Shown piece by piece: positions 42,690-50,867 of a stretch of DNA of 64,000 nucleotides. The notes beneath the pieces are model-generated. The model saw only the letters and a list, made by a program, of their open reading frames with translations, did no database searches and had not been told where the DNA came from. The DNA is from Bdellovibrionales bacterium (GTDB taxonomy: Bacteria > Bdellovibrionota > Bdellovibrionia > Bdellovibrionales > Bdellovibrionaceae), in assembly GCA_018266295.1 (NCBI GenBank), contig JAFEAQ010000010.1, positions 62,001 through 126,000 on the forward strand. Direction: 5' to 3'. The translations under genes were made by a program, and so were the position numbers. The first letter of the stretch is position 1, and each line of letters starts with the position of its first letter.

Positions 42690-43343
42690 ATGAAAAACTC
42701 CTCCTCCCCACTTTTTGATTATCATGACTCTGGTGCTACAAAACGTAAGTACGGAAGAACCACTCATGGAGGAATTGATTCCAAAGGTAAGAGAAAAGAA
42801 TACCGTCCACTTTCAGAAAAGAAATGGATTCACCTCACCCTTAAGTCAGAAAAAGCAAAAGGCCCATGGAGCTTCCTCACTCCAAAGAACCAGCAAATCA
42901 TCCGCGAGATCCTTAAATCCAAATCAAAAAAATGGGGCGTACAGATTGCTGAAGTCGTCAACGTCGGGAATCACCTTCACATTAAGCTTAAATTTAAATA
43001 CCGCGAGGGCTTTCAGAACTTCCTAAGATCCGTAACAGCCCTCATCGCAAGAAAGATCACCAACGCTCGCCGTGGATATAAGATTACAGGTCAGCAAATC
43101 TCAGCTCAAACAAACTTAAAGCTATCAAAAGATACCAAAACGACAGATAGAAAACCTTCTGAAGAAAAATTCTGGCAAGGCCTCGCCTTCACTCGCGTGA
43201 TCAAAACCCGCATCGAAGAACTTCAGCTCCGTGGCTACTTCAAAGCAAACCGCCTTCAAGCCGCCAAAGGCCAGAAAGCCCGCGAGGAGTACTTACAGAA
43301 ATTCAATGAATGGATCACATACATACGGCAAGGGACTGCGTAA
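42690..43343 (+). CDS. HUH (Y1/REP-associated) transposase-like protein, altered Tyr site
   Basis: A 217-residue protein with the fold order of IS200/REP-associated Y1 transposases: strand WIHLTLKS (46-53), helix, strand with the HUH motif VGNHLHIKL (His95 and His97), helix FQNFLRSVTALIARKI, then KFWQGLAFTRVIKTRIEEL (160-178), which aligns with the W-Q-x-x-F-Y-D-x helix of the family. Where the catalytic Tyr is expected, Phe167 stands. The only nearby Tyr is Tyr183 (RGYFKAN). The basic Lys/Arg-rich N-terminus is typical for DNA binding. No Shine-Dalgarno; TATATT lies 8 bases before the ATG. A truncated relative with the same Phe is at 23125-23323. Confidence 0.75.
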   Translation: MKNSSSPLFDYHDSGATKRKYGRTTHGGIDSKGKRKEYRPLSEKKWIHLTLKSEKAKGPWSFLTPKNQQIIREILKSKSKKWGVQIAEVVNVGNHLHIKLKFKYREGFQNFLRSVTALIARKITNARRGYKITGQQISAQTNLKLSKDTKTTDRKPSEEKFWQGLAFTRVIKTRIEELQLRGYFKANRLQAAKGQKAREEYLQKFNEWITYIRQGTA

Positions 43344-43397
43344 GCGCAGAGGCCGCGCGGGAGCCCAGCCTTCAGTGCCTTCTTGCGAGGTTTTTTT
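43344..43397 (+). terminator. Possible terminator after the transposase-like gene
   Basis: A GC-rich imperfect hairpin (GCGCAGAGGC pairing with GCCTTCTTGCG) is followed after three bases by TTTTTTT at 43391. The stem has mismatches. It lies just before the stop of the convergent plsC-like gene. Confidence 0.4.
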
Positions 43398-43400
43398 CAA

Positions 43401-44141
43401 TTACGGGGATGAGTGCATGTTTGCTGGGAAGTACGGGAGCATTTCGTTGCGCACTTTTTCTTGCAGGACTGGGCGGTCTTTGATGTCGTAACCCTCGGTT
43501 GAGACGGGTTCTAAAACATCAATCGTGATTTCACGAGTCCACACATCGCTGTTCGGAACCCAATGCCCCTTTGGCAAAATCTTCGCAGCGCCGCGGATCA
43601 CAACCGGCACCAGCGGGGCGCGCGCATTGATCGCAAATACGAAAGGTCCTGCTTTAAAAGCACCCAGCTTTTCTTCTTCCTGACGAGTGCCCTCGGGAGC
43701 GAGCGCAAAGCGCTCTCCGCGCTGCAAACGTTCTTGGGCCGCCTCATAGACCCTGAACACTTCATCGCGCTTCTGGCGGGCGATAGGCAAAGCTCCGAGC
43801 CGGCGCATCGCAAGTCCAAACACCGGGATCTTAAAGAGCTCTATCTTTGCGCCAAAACGAAAGCCGTTCAAAGCCCCTTGCATCGCAAACACATCAAAGA
43901 AGCTGGTGTGATTAAACAAGAATACGCAGCCACCCGCTGGAATATGCTCAGCACCGATGACTTTGATTTTTACTCCGAACATCCAGCAAGAAACGCGGCC
44001 CCAAAGCTGAACGACGTAGTCGTCCCATTTCTTGTTATTGAAAAGCAGATTCACCGCCATCACTAAGACAGAGAAGAAAATCAGCACAAAGGGATATGCC
44101 ACGGTCATTACAATGCTACGAAGGCTTGCGATCAATCTCAT
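43401..44141 (-). CDS. 1-acyl-glycerol-3-phosphate acyltransferase (PlsC family)
   Basis: A 246-residue protein with one or two N-terminal membrane segments (about 9-33), then the acyltransferase motifs: FNHTSFFDVF (the H-x4-D catalytic pair), FRFGAKIELFKIPVFG, LAPEGTRQ (motif III) and LVPVVIRG (motif IV). It makes phosphatidic acid from lysophosphatidic acid at the inner membrane. It overlaps the upstream gene by four bases (ATGA), so it is coupled to a protein of unknown function. Other acyl acceptors cannot be excluded. Confidence 0.88.
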   Translation of the reverse strand: MRLIASLRSIVMTVAYPFVLIFFSVLVMAVNLLFNNKKWDDYVVQLWGRVSCWMFGVKIKVIGAEHIPAGGCVFLFNHTSFFDVFAMQGALNGFRFGAKIELFKIPVFGLAMRRLGALPIARQKRDEVFRVYEAAQERLQRGERFALAPEGTRQEEEKLGAFKAGPFVFAINARAPLVPVVIRGAAKILPKGHWVPNSDVWTREITIDVLEPVSTEGYDIKDRPVLQEKVRNEMLPYFPANMHSSP

Positions 44142-45241
44142 ACTCCACTTTCTGAAAACAGGCGCTTACGAGCAGCCAGTCGCTGGCGCTCTTTGTAAGC
44201 CTCATGTTCTGAAGGCCCCGACAGAATCGCCTGATGAGCGGACTGGTCCATGATTTGGACTTCAAACGGGTAAAAGAAACTAAAGGATTCTTTACCACCG
44301 ACCGGCTGAACATGAATCAGCTTACGCGTGATAAATTTAATAAAACGATAATCAGCACCCGAGAAGAAGTTCTCTTTACGGAATAGCTGAGCGTCGCCGC
44401 CCACATTTGCCAAACGTTCTTCAAAGATCTGCTTTAACTCCAGCTCCGTATAATCTTTGCCGGTCTTATAGAGCTCTTCGCAAACCTGCAAAAACACATC
44501 GACCGGATACAGGTTGTTCGACGACTGGTCCGGCATGATGTGCGGGAAGCTCATAATGTTTTCTTCGACCAAGAAACGAATCACCTGGAAAGAGTCAAAC
44601 AAAGACCGCGTCACAAAACGCACGCCCAGTTTATCAAAAATCTTCATCGCCAAAGCATCGGGCTTCGCAAGGAGCTTAATCACCGTGCTGGAAGAAGTCT
44701 TAAACGGTTTCACCTCAAAGCCCAAGAGTTCCACCGGCTGCTGCCCGTCTTCACGCTGACTTTTCAAATAAGCTTTGTGAGTGGTTCCGTCATGATAGAT
44801 CGCCTTTTGAAACGGCGTCAGAATCTGGCTTTGAATTTCTTCACTGAAGCTTGAGAAGAGATCATTTTCTGCATGAACATAAACGTGCATGCAACGAAGG
44901 ATCGCACACGACCAGCGCTGCAGGCGTTTTTCAGAATCTTCGTGGGAACTTGCCAGCAACAACAAACGACGGATATCGCCCAAAGTTTTGCGCTCACGCA
45001 AAAGCTCCGGCACTTCTTGCAGCTCAAAACCCAATTTATCGGTGATCAGAACTAAAGCACGGCGGTGATAATACCAAATGCGCTCCACATCCTGAGGATT
45101 GGAGAAATCAAAACCGTAACACTGAATGAAAGATGTCGCCTGTTCGAGAGATTTAATATTGAGCCTTGGCGTATCGATCGCTGAGCGCCCGCCCGCAACA
45201 GAATGCAACATGTCTGAATCAAACAAAAACTTCTTAGGCAT
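44138..45241 (-). CDS. Conserved hypothetical protein, TIGR04552-like
   Basis: A 367-residue cytoplasmic protein from the ATG at 45241 (a GTG lies three bases upstream). I recall TIGR04552/TIGR04562 proteins of this length from Myxococcus and Bdellovibrio, and the ending of this one (HVQPVGGKESFSFFYPFEVQIMD) resembles them; this is memory, not a search. The segment AMKIFDKLGVRFVTRSLFDS and the following VIRFLV is reminiscent of RelA/SpoT-type nucleotidyltransferases (D-x-x-G-x-R), but the other synthetase motifs are not obvious. Coupled to the plsC-like gene by an ATGA overlap. Function unknown. Confidence 0.7.
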   Translation of the reverse strand: MPKKFLFDSDMLHSVAGGRSAIDTPRLNIKSLEQATSFIQCYGFDFSNPQDVERIWYYHRRALVLITDKLGFELQEVPELLRERKTLGDIRRLLLLASSHEDSEKRLQRWSCAILRCMHVYVHAENDLFSSFSEEIQSQILTPFQKAIYHDGTTHKAYLKSQREDGQQPVELLGFEVKPFKTSSSTVIKLLAKPDALAMKIFDKLGVRFVTRSLFDSFQVIRFLVEENIMSFPHIMPDQSSNNLYPVDVFLQVCEELYKTGKDYTELELKQIFEERLANVGGDAQLFRKENFFSGADYRFIKFITRKLIHVQPVGGKESFSFFYPFEVQIMDQSAHQAILSGPSEHEAYKERQRLAARKRLFSESGV

Positions 45242-45325
45242 CACTGTGATTAATCACAAGCTGTGCGTCATGTGGCAAGTAAAAACGCAGAGCTTCTAGG
45301 ATTGCTCAAATTGAGAGCAGATTTA

Positions 45326-45545
45326 GAGCCTATCCTAAAATTAAACAAATCCTGAACGTTTTGAATTTGTCTTTGATCGCGAAGGAAGCGGCGAAGATGT
45401 AGCCGCAGCTACTTCGAAGCTGCTTCTGACAAAGAGCAAAGGCAAATTCAAAACGCCCCTTTGGGGTGTAAATAAAAAGGGTCCCCTGACTGCATTGGAC
45501 CCTTTTTATTTACATTCAGGGTTTGGTTAATTTTAGGATCGGCTC
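45326..45545. mobile_element. 220-bp MITE-like element with 34-bp inverted repeats
   Basis: Ends are inverted copies: 45326-45359 and 45512-45545 match at 30 of 34 positions (mismatches at 6, 20, 25 and 32), starting GAGCC. The element is flanked by TTA on both sides (45323-45325 and 45546-45548), a 3-bp target duplication of the TNA type known for some IS5-family groups. Inside are two strong hairpins: a 19-bp stem (45357-45375 with 45437-45455, one G-T pair) enclosing smaller hairpins, and a 17-bp perfect stem (45468-45513). It has no gene, so it is non-autonomous. The right TTA is the stop codon of the lipoprotein gene. Confidence 0.85.
45468..45513. terminator. Bidirectional terminator carried by the MITE-like element
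   Basis: A perfect 17-bp stem: GTAAATAAAAAGGGTCC (45468-45484) with GGACCCTTTTTATTTAC (45497-45513), 12-base loop. Each strand reads GGGTCC, loop, GGACCC, TTTTTATTT, a rho-independent terminator in both directions. For the minus-strand lipoprotein gene it begins 33 bases after the stop. Confidence 0.85.
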
Positions 45546-46202
45546 TTAGTAAACGAAAGAGCACGTAGAGATTTGGAAAGAGCCCAAAGTGCCTGAGCTT
45601 GGATAATTGCCCGCAACAGCTGTTTGGTAGTTGGCGTAGCTGACAGTGCCCGTTGCCATTGAGCTTGAGAAGCTGCCTGTGACAGTGATTTCACCGTAGT
45701 TGTCTTTAAACACGACTGAGAAGGTCTTTGCTGACAAGTTCACAGTGCCTGAGCTTGCAGATGAGAAATTGATTGGATAGGCCTGAACAACAGCTCCTGT
45801 GGAATCTGTTTGGCCAACGTAGGAGTCCGTCACTGTTAACTTGAGATTTGTTTGACTGATATTCAAATTGCCTGAGCTATCAAAGGCAATATGACCTTCC
45901 ATCGAAACACCCGTGCTGGTGCTTGAGCTACTGCCGCTGATGGTGCCGAAGTATGATGGATCTATGGAAGATGACAAAAGCCCCTTCACACGTTGTTCGA
46001 AAGTATAGCTAGAAGTACCGCCGCCATCGTAAATACGGCCGGTTGTTTGCGTGGTCGTACCGCAGCTCGAAGAACCACTGCCAGTCACCCCGGTTGCAAT
46101 GCCGGTTGCGCGCGCAGAACGAAGATCCGTGTTCTGAGAACACGCCACCATGGTTCCAAACACCACAACACTCAACATGATTTTCATCAACTGGGTGAAC
46201 AT
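45546..46202 (-). CDS. Lipoprotein, Ser/Gly/Thr-rich
   Basis: A 218-residue protein. The signal has a lipobox (GTMVACSQN, Cys21). A Gly/Ser/Thr-rich linker follows, then beta-rich sequence with many Ser and Thr (VNLSAKTFSVVFKDNYGEITVTG style alternation). Three Cys remain, one at the C-terminus (STCSFVY). No family recognised. GAGG precedes the ATG by seven bases. The stop codon TAA is the right TTA of the MITE target duplication, so the insertion just spared the frame. Confidence 0.75.
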   Translation of the reverse strand: MFTQLMKIMLSVVVFGTMVACSQNTDLRSARATGIATGVTGSGSSSCGTTTQTTGRIYDGGGTSSYTFEQRVKGLLSSSIDPSYFGTISGSSSSTSTGVSMEGHIAFDSSGNLNISQTNLKLTVTDSYVGQTDSTGAVVQAYPINFSSASSGTVNLSAKTFSVVFKDNYGEITVTGSFSSSMATGTVSYANYQTAVAGNYPSSGTLGSFQISTCSFVY

Positions 46203-46333
46203 ATATACCTCGCCTCTACCTAGAGCTATCGCAAGGGTTGTACCACCCCTTAAGCCCTCTAAGCCTGTATAAGCAAGGACGCCCGTCTCATTTTGAGATT
46301 ATCGGCCCCAGTGACAATTCCGGGGCTCAGATG

Positions 46334-47545
46334 TCAAGACTTTAGCTTTTTCTTCGCAAGCACTTTACCCAACTCAACTCCCGGCTGATCAAAGGCATTG
46401 ATCCCGAGAATCTCACCAAGGCCTGCCGTCACAAGCTCCCAGAGCATGAACTGATAGCCAAGGCTTTCGCCATCGAGCTTTTCATAATGCAACGTCATCG
46501 TCGAAACGCCGTTGTGACTAAGAGCCTCTTGGGTTGACTGTGCTTCGACCCCGAGCAGGGCCCCCATGGTGCGGTTCTGCAAATCCTGCGTCTCAGGGAA
46601 CTGCGCTTTTTTCACCTTCAAAGTGCCACCTTCAGAATCACCAAAACGCTGGAAGAAGACAAACTTGTCGCGGGCCCCTTCCATCACTTGCTGCAAGATC
46701 GAGTGCTGATCCGAGGCCCCCACCGCCGCCATCGGCGTGCTCACGCGAGGCGCCTGAAGGCCTTCGCGCGTCACCGCTTTTCCGAGGGACTCAGCCCACA
46801 GCTGCTGAAACCAAAGGCCAAAATTTTTCATTCGCGAGTTGTAAGACCACATAAGTGAAATCCACTCACCCCGCGCAAAGCTTTGTACAAACTGAGCCAT
46901 CAACTCCGTGACGGCGGCTTCATCTTTCAGAGCCCTCAGGGCGCCCGTACGAATTTCATTTAAGTTCGCGCCGATGAATGCCGCCGGCATCAGACCCACC
47001 GCTGACAACACCGAGAAACGGCCGCCGACATCCAGAGGAATTTCAAGTTCTGAAACTCCGTTGGCTCGGGCCCACTTTGTCAGTGAACTTTCTTTCGTTT
47101 CTGAAATCACCACCGAGTTTTTCGCAAGCTTTAAACCCTTGTCATTGTAAACTTGGTCAAGAATTTCCAGCGCACACAGAGACTCAATTGTCGTACCGCT
47201 TTTAGAAACAAACGCCCAGCAGACCTTCGCGAGATCTTGCAAATCACCGAGCAGATTTTCAAACTCAACGGCATCGACATTGTCGACAAAGAACACATTT
47301 TTCGCGTGATAGACTTCTTGAATCACCCGCGTTCCGAGAGAGCTTCCCCCCAGCCCCACAATGACCAACGATTCGAACTCTTCAGCTTTAGCCGAGCCCA
47401 GACGCTCGGACTTCAGCCACAGCTCACTGCGCTCTGGCAGTTTAGGGAATCCGATCTCGGATCTTTGCAGAAATTTTTTATAGGCCTCACGGCATTTGCC
47501 TAAGACCGCTTCTTGAGTTGGGTGGCTAACTTGGGTGATTTTCAT
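46334..47545 (-). CDS. pgi: Glucose-6-phosphate isomerase
   Basis: A 403-residue protein with PGI motifs: VIVGLGGSSLGTRVIQEV, VSKSGTTIESL (phosphate binding), the signature DVGGRFSVLSAVGLMPA, and GASDQHSILQQVMEG with the catalytic-site His/Gln. It interconverts glucose-6-phosphate and fructose-6-phosphate. At 403 residues it is a short form (E. coli has about 550). It is monocistronic here; the region upstream (47546-47727) holds the promoters of the divergent protease gene. Confidence 0.93.
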   Translation of the reverse strand: MKITQVSHPTQEAVLGKCREAYKKFLQRSEIGFPKLPERSELWLKSERLGSAKAEEFESLVIVGLGGSSLGTRVIQEVYHAKNVFFVDNVDAVEFENLLGDLQDLAKVCWAFVSKSGTTIESLCALEILDQVYNDKGLKLAKNSVVISETKESSLTKWARANGVSELEIPLDVGGRFSVLSAVGLMPAAFIGANLNEIRTGALRALKDEAAVTELMAQFVQSFARGEWISLMWSYNSRMKNFGLWFQQLWAESLGKAVTREGLQAPRVSTPMAAVGASDQHSILQQVMEGARDKFVFFQRFGDSEGGTLKVKKAQFPETQDLQNRTMGALLGVEAQSTQEALSHNGVSTMTLHYEKLDGESLGYQFMLWELVTAGLGEILGINAFDQPGVELGKVLAKKKLKS

Positions 47546-47587
47546 GGAAAAACCTTATCCAAAAATCCCCCGGCCTGTCACTCGGTT

Positions 47588-47604
47588 TTGGCACGTTCTC
47601 TGCT
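47588..47604 (+). promoter_or_regulatory. Candidate sigma-54 promoter of the serine protease gene
   Basis: TTGGCACGTTCTCTGCT has the invariant GG and GC at exact 10-base spacing and the full TGGCACG half; one mismatch in the TTGC half (CTGC). It lies on the plus strand 124 bases before the protease start codon. Confidence 0.6.
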
Positions 47605-47647
47605 TTTAAGTTTTAGCGGTGCCCACGGCGTACTTTAAATGCCTGCC

Positions 47648-47668
47648 ACTGTTCAATATTTGAACGGT
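47648..47668. promoter_or_regulatory. Palindrome in the leader of the protease gene
   Basis: GTTCAA TAT TTGAAC (47651-47665), extended by CAC/GTG with one T-G pair, downstream of the sigma-54-like promoter and 60 bases before the ATG. It may act as an operator or leader hairpin. Binding is not shown. Confidence 0.4.
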
Positions 47669-47727
47669 GCGCGCGTTTTTCGGCATTATAACAAAGTCGA
47701 CGGCAACCAGAACCACCTGAGGTACTT

Positions 47728-48603
47728 ATGCGCTACATCCTTGCTACGCTCCTAGTTATGCTAAATTTAATAGCTTGTTCTGAACAACAAACCCCTCTGC
47801 AAGGTGAAGTCAGTGATCATGATTTAAAAAAATCGACAAAGATCGTCGGCGGAGAAGATGTTGACCCCTCCGATGAACATGTGGAGTTTGTCGTCATGAT
47901 CATGGGGAAATATGAAAATGGCGAGCCCTATGTGTGCACTGGCACTTTGATTGATTACGATCTCGTTTTAACTGCTGCTCACTGCATTGGCGTGAAAGAC
48001 ACAATGCAAGTTACCTTTGGTGAAAACCCTATTCACGACGGCCCTGTGCAAATTAGCACTGTGAAAGAAGCACTCAAGCACGATCGCTTTAACAAAACCG
48101 AAGAGATCCGCAACGACATCGGTTTGATTCAACTCAACGAAGGAGCTCCCGACTATTTTGAGCCAGCGGTTCTTCCTTGGAAAACAAAGAAAAGCATTCG
48201 TCGCTCGAAGGACTTTAACGTCTATGGTTTTGGCGTGACTTCAGGAATCGTGAGCGAAGGCAAACTCAACACGAAGACAGTCGGCGTGATGCGCACAACT
48301 TCTCTGAAAGCTGATCGTGAGAGTGAAAAAAGTGACGTGTTCTACGCTAAGCAAACTGAAGGCAAAGGTATTTGCTCCGGTGATTCCGGCGGCCCGGCGT
48401 TTGTGCAAAAAAATATTCTTATCGGAATTATTTCACGTGGAATCACCGATGACCCGGCAAATCCGCAAGCTGCCGATAACGATATCTGTAATTACGAATC
48501 GGTTTTCACCAACGTTCGTTACTATCAAACTTGGATCAATGAAGGGATCGAAAAACTTCATAAGGTCACAGATGTACCCGACGCTTATCCGTTCTTAAAT
48601 TAA
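47728..48603 (+). CDS. Trypsin-like serine protease (lipoprotein)
   Basis: A 291-residue chymotrypsin-fold protease with a lipobox signal (LNLIACSEQ). After a short polar prosegment, KIVGGEDVDPSD gives the zymogen-type N-terminus IVGG. The catalytic triad is complete: His85 in LTAAHC, Asp130 in NDIGLIQL and Ser220 in GDSGGPAF. Cys pairs around the His and Ser fit the usual disulfides. Such proteases are thought to take part in prey digestion in Bdellovibrio (inference). A sigma-54-like promoter precedes it. Confidence 0.92.
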   Translation: MRYILATLLVMLNLIACSEQQTPLQGEVSDHDLKKSTKIVGGEDVDPSDEHVEFVVMIMGKYENGEPYVCTGTLIDYDLVLTAAHCIGVKDTMQVTFGENPIHDGPVQISTVKEALKHDRFNKTEEIRNDIGLIQLNEGAPDYFEPAVLPWKTKKSIRRSKDFNVYGFGVTSGIVSEGKLNTKTVGVMRTTSLKADRESEKSDVFYAKQTEGKGICSGDSGGPAFVQKNILIGIISRGITDDPANPQAADNDICNYESVFTNVRYYQTWINEGIEKLHKVTDVPDAYPFLN

Positions 48604-48645
48604 TTCATGATTTTGGCTTAAGCTGGTGATTTTTGGGCAAAAAAA

Positions 48646-48667
48646 AGGGAGATTTTTCAATCTCCCT
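48646..48667. terminator. Terminator between protease and fadJ-like genes
   Basis: AGGGAGAT/ATCTCCCT with loop TTTTCA, preceded by AAAAAA (T run on the minus strand) and followed by CTTCC on the plus strand. It therefore mainly serves the minus-strand beta-oxidation operon, perhaps both. Confidence 0.7.
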
Positions 48668-48704
48668 CTTCCGAAGTAAACAACAAGATTCATCCGGGCA
48701 CAAA

Positions 48705-50861
48705 TTAAGTATAAAACTTTTTATTTGCTTTCGCCAAGTCCTTTAATGGATTTGCAGGTCGGAGTCTAGCGGCATTTCTCTGCACCGCGTACTCAGCCAA
48801 TTGGGTCTCGATGTAAGTCAAACCGATGCTGTCGGCGTACTTCAGCAAGCCCCCGCGGAACGGCGGGAATCCGGTCCCCATGATCATTGCCAAATCCACC
48901 TCATGCGGGGTTTCAACAATTTTATCTTCGATCAGAGCACGCGAACACTCGTTCACCATGGCAAAGACGCCGCGCTCAATGCACTCTTTTGAACTGAGCG
49001 GGCTCGTTGGAGCTTTCAGACCCAATGCTTCATAGATTGTTTCGTCGACTTCCAAGCGTTTGCTGCCATCTTCCGAGTACTTATAGAAGCCTTTACCGTT
49101 CTTTTTACCCAATCGACCGCTCTTCTCAAGAGTCTCCATGCAAGGAGCCATCTCGACGCGATCACCGAAAGCCTTCTTAAAGATCTTCAAAACCTTAATA
49201 CAAACGTCTAGGCCGACTTCGTCCATGAGCGCAAACGGGCCCATCGGCATACCGAACTCTTTTACGTAAGCCGTATCAACTGTTTTGATTTCCATGCCTT
49301 CTTGCAAAAGAAACGCAGCTTCTGCCATATAAGGAAGCAACAAACGGTTGACCAAGAATCCAGGTCCGTCTTTAACTACCACTGGCATCTTGCCCATTTT
49401 CTTCGACAATTCGAAAATCGTCGCCACTGTTTCATCGCTGGATTTTTCACCACGAATCACTTCAATAAGTGGCATTTTATTTACCGGATTGAAGAAGTGC
49501 ATCCCGGCAAAATACTCAGGGCGCGGATGGCCTTTCGCCATTTCAGTCACGCTGAGCGAGCTTGTGTTTGTTGCAATGATCGCATCAGGGCGCATCTTTG
49601 TCGCGCACTCGCCGATGACTTTCTGCTTAATACCCATATCTTCAACAATCGCTTCAATAACTACGTCCAAAGTGCCGAAACCAGAATAATCTGTCGTCGC
49701 AGTGACGCGGTCCATTTTCTGGCGATATTGATACTTGTCGATGGATTTACGCTTTAACAACTTCATCCACAAATCACTCGCATGCTTCAAACCTTTACCG
49801 AGAGCTTCGGCATTAAGATCCTTCATACGAACATCGATACCTTTGTCAGCGGCCACATAAGCAATACCGCCCCCCATGGTTCCTGCGCCCAAAACACCGA
49901 TGGATTTGACGTCGCGTCCCTTCACATCTTTACCCGGAACACCGGAAGATTTTTTCACCATCTCTGTGAGATAGAAAACGTGGATCAAGTTTTTGCTAAT
50001 GTCAGTCACTGCCAATTCGCAGAAACCAGCACGCTCAACCGCCAACGCTTCAGAGCGGTTGCTCCAACCGTAAGTTTTTTGGATCACTTCCAAAGCTTTC
50101 AAAGGAGCTGGATACTGACCATTCGTTGCCTTCAAAACGCCTTCTTTAGCTTTTTTGAAAACGATGCCGCGGCCAAGGAAGCTTTCAAGAACTTTATTCA
50201 TCGCCCCTTTTGGGTGATATTTCTTGTCGGCTTTCCCTTTTCCTTTAGCAATAATGTCCTTCGCCCATTTCACCGCTTCTTCCATCAGGATCGCTTGGTG
50301 AACAACGCGGTCCACGAGACCGATTTTAGAGGCCTTCTTTGCATTCACAGATTTACCAGCAAGGATAATATCCAAAGATGCCTGCAGGCCCAAAAGTTTC
50401 GGCATGCGAACGCAACCGCCAAAGCCCGGCAAAATGCCCAATTGAATTTCTGGAAGACCGATCTTTGTGGATGGATCTTCAGAGGCAATTCTGTAATCAC
50501 AAGCAAGGATAAACTCACAACCGCCACCCATGCAGGCGCCGTTGACAGCGGCCATCGTCGGCATCGGCAGGTCTTCGACCATATTCATGATCTCTTGGCC
50601 TCCGTTCACTGCCGCCTCAAATTGCTCTTTCGTCGTCATGTTTTTAATTTCTTCGATGTCGGCACCGGCGATAAAAATCTTGTTCTTTTTAGAAACAAAG
50701 ATCACAGCCTTGTAAGAGGACTTACCGAGCTCTGCGATGACTTCTTTCATACGCATCATCACGGGAGTTGAGAATTTATTCACCTTCTCACCGACAAGAT
50801 CCAACTCTACAACTGCGATATCGCCCTGAGGAACAATTCTGATACTGTCTTGCATACTCAT
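48705..50861 (-). CDS. fadJ: Fatty-acid oxidation multifunctional enzyme (FadJ/FadB type)
   Basis: A 718-residue fusion. N-terminal enoyl-CoA hydratase (about 1-190: FIAGADIEEI, AVNGACMGGGCEFILACDYR, GLPEIQLGILPGFGG), then the NAD-dependent 3-hydroxyacyl-CoA dehydrogenase (about 320-600: GVLGAGTMGGGIAYVAA, ATNTSSLSVTEMA, MHFFNPVNKMPLIEV, GPGFLVNRLL), and a C-terminal helical domain. It carries out the middle two steps of fatty-acid beta-oxidation. Six bases downstream of the thiolase gene; length and partner size fit FadJ better than FadB. Confidence 0.92.
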   Translation of the reverse strand: MSMQDSIRIVPQGDIAVVELDLVGEKVNKFSTPVMMRMKEVIAELGKSSYKAVIFVSKKNKIFIAGADIEEIKNMTTKEQFEAAVNGGQEIMNMVEDLPMPTMAAVNGACMGGGCEFILACDYRIASEDPSTKIGLPEIQLGILPGFGGCVRMPKLLGLQASLDIILAGKSVNAKKASKIGLVDRVVHQAILMEEAVKWAKDIIAKGKGKADKKYHPKGAMNKVLESFLGRGIVFKKAKEGVLKATNGQYPAPLKALEVIQKTYGWSNRSEALAVERAGFCELAVTDISKNLIHVFYLTEMVKKSSGVPGKDVKGRDVKSIGVLGAGTMGGGIAYVAADKGIDVRMKDLNAEALGKGLKHASDLWMKLLKRKSIDKYQYRQKMDRVTATTDYSGFGTLDVVIEAIVEDMGIKQKVIGECATKMRPDAIIATNTSSLSVTEMAKGHPRPEYFAGMHFFNPVNKMPLIEVIRGEKSSDETVATIFELSKKMGKMPVVVKDGPGFLVNRLLLPYMAEAAFLLQEGMEIKTVDTAYVKEFGMPMGPFALMDEVGLDVCIKVLKIFKKAFGDRVEMAPCMETLEKSGRLGKKNGKGFYKYSEDGSKRLEVDETIYEALGLKAPTSPLSSKECIERGVFAMVNECSRALIEDKIVETPHEVDLAMIMGTGFPPFRGGLLKYADSIGLTYIETQLAEYAVQRNAARLRPANPLKDLAKANKKFYT

Positions 50862-50867
50862 GATGTC

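Noticed and set aside
49782-50771. 329-codon frame antisense to the fadJ-like gene
   Set aside because: Lies completely within the hydratase/dehydrogenase coding sequence; no motif or signal, rich in His, Phe and Arg.
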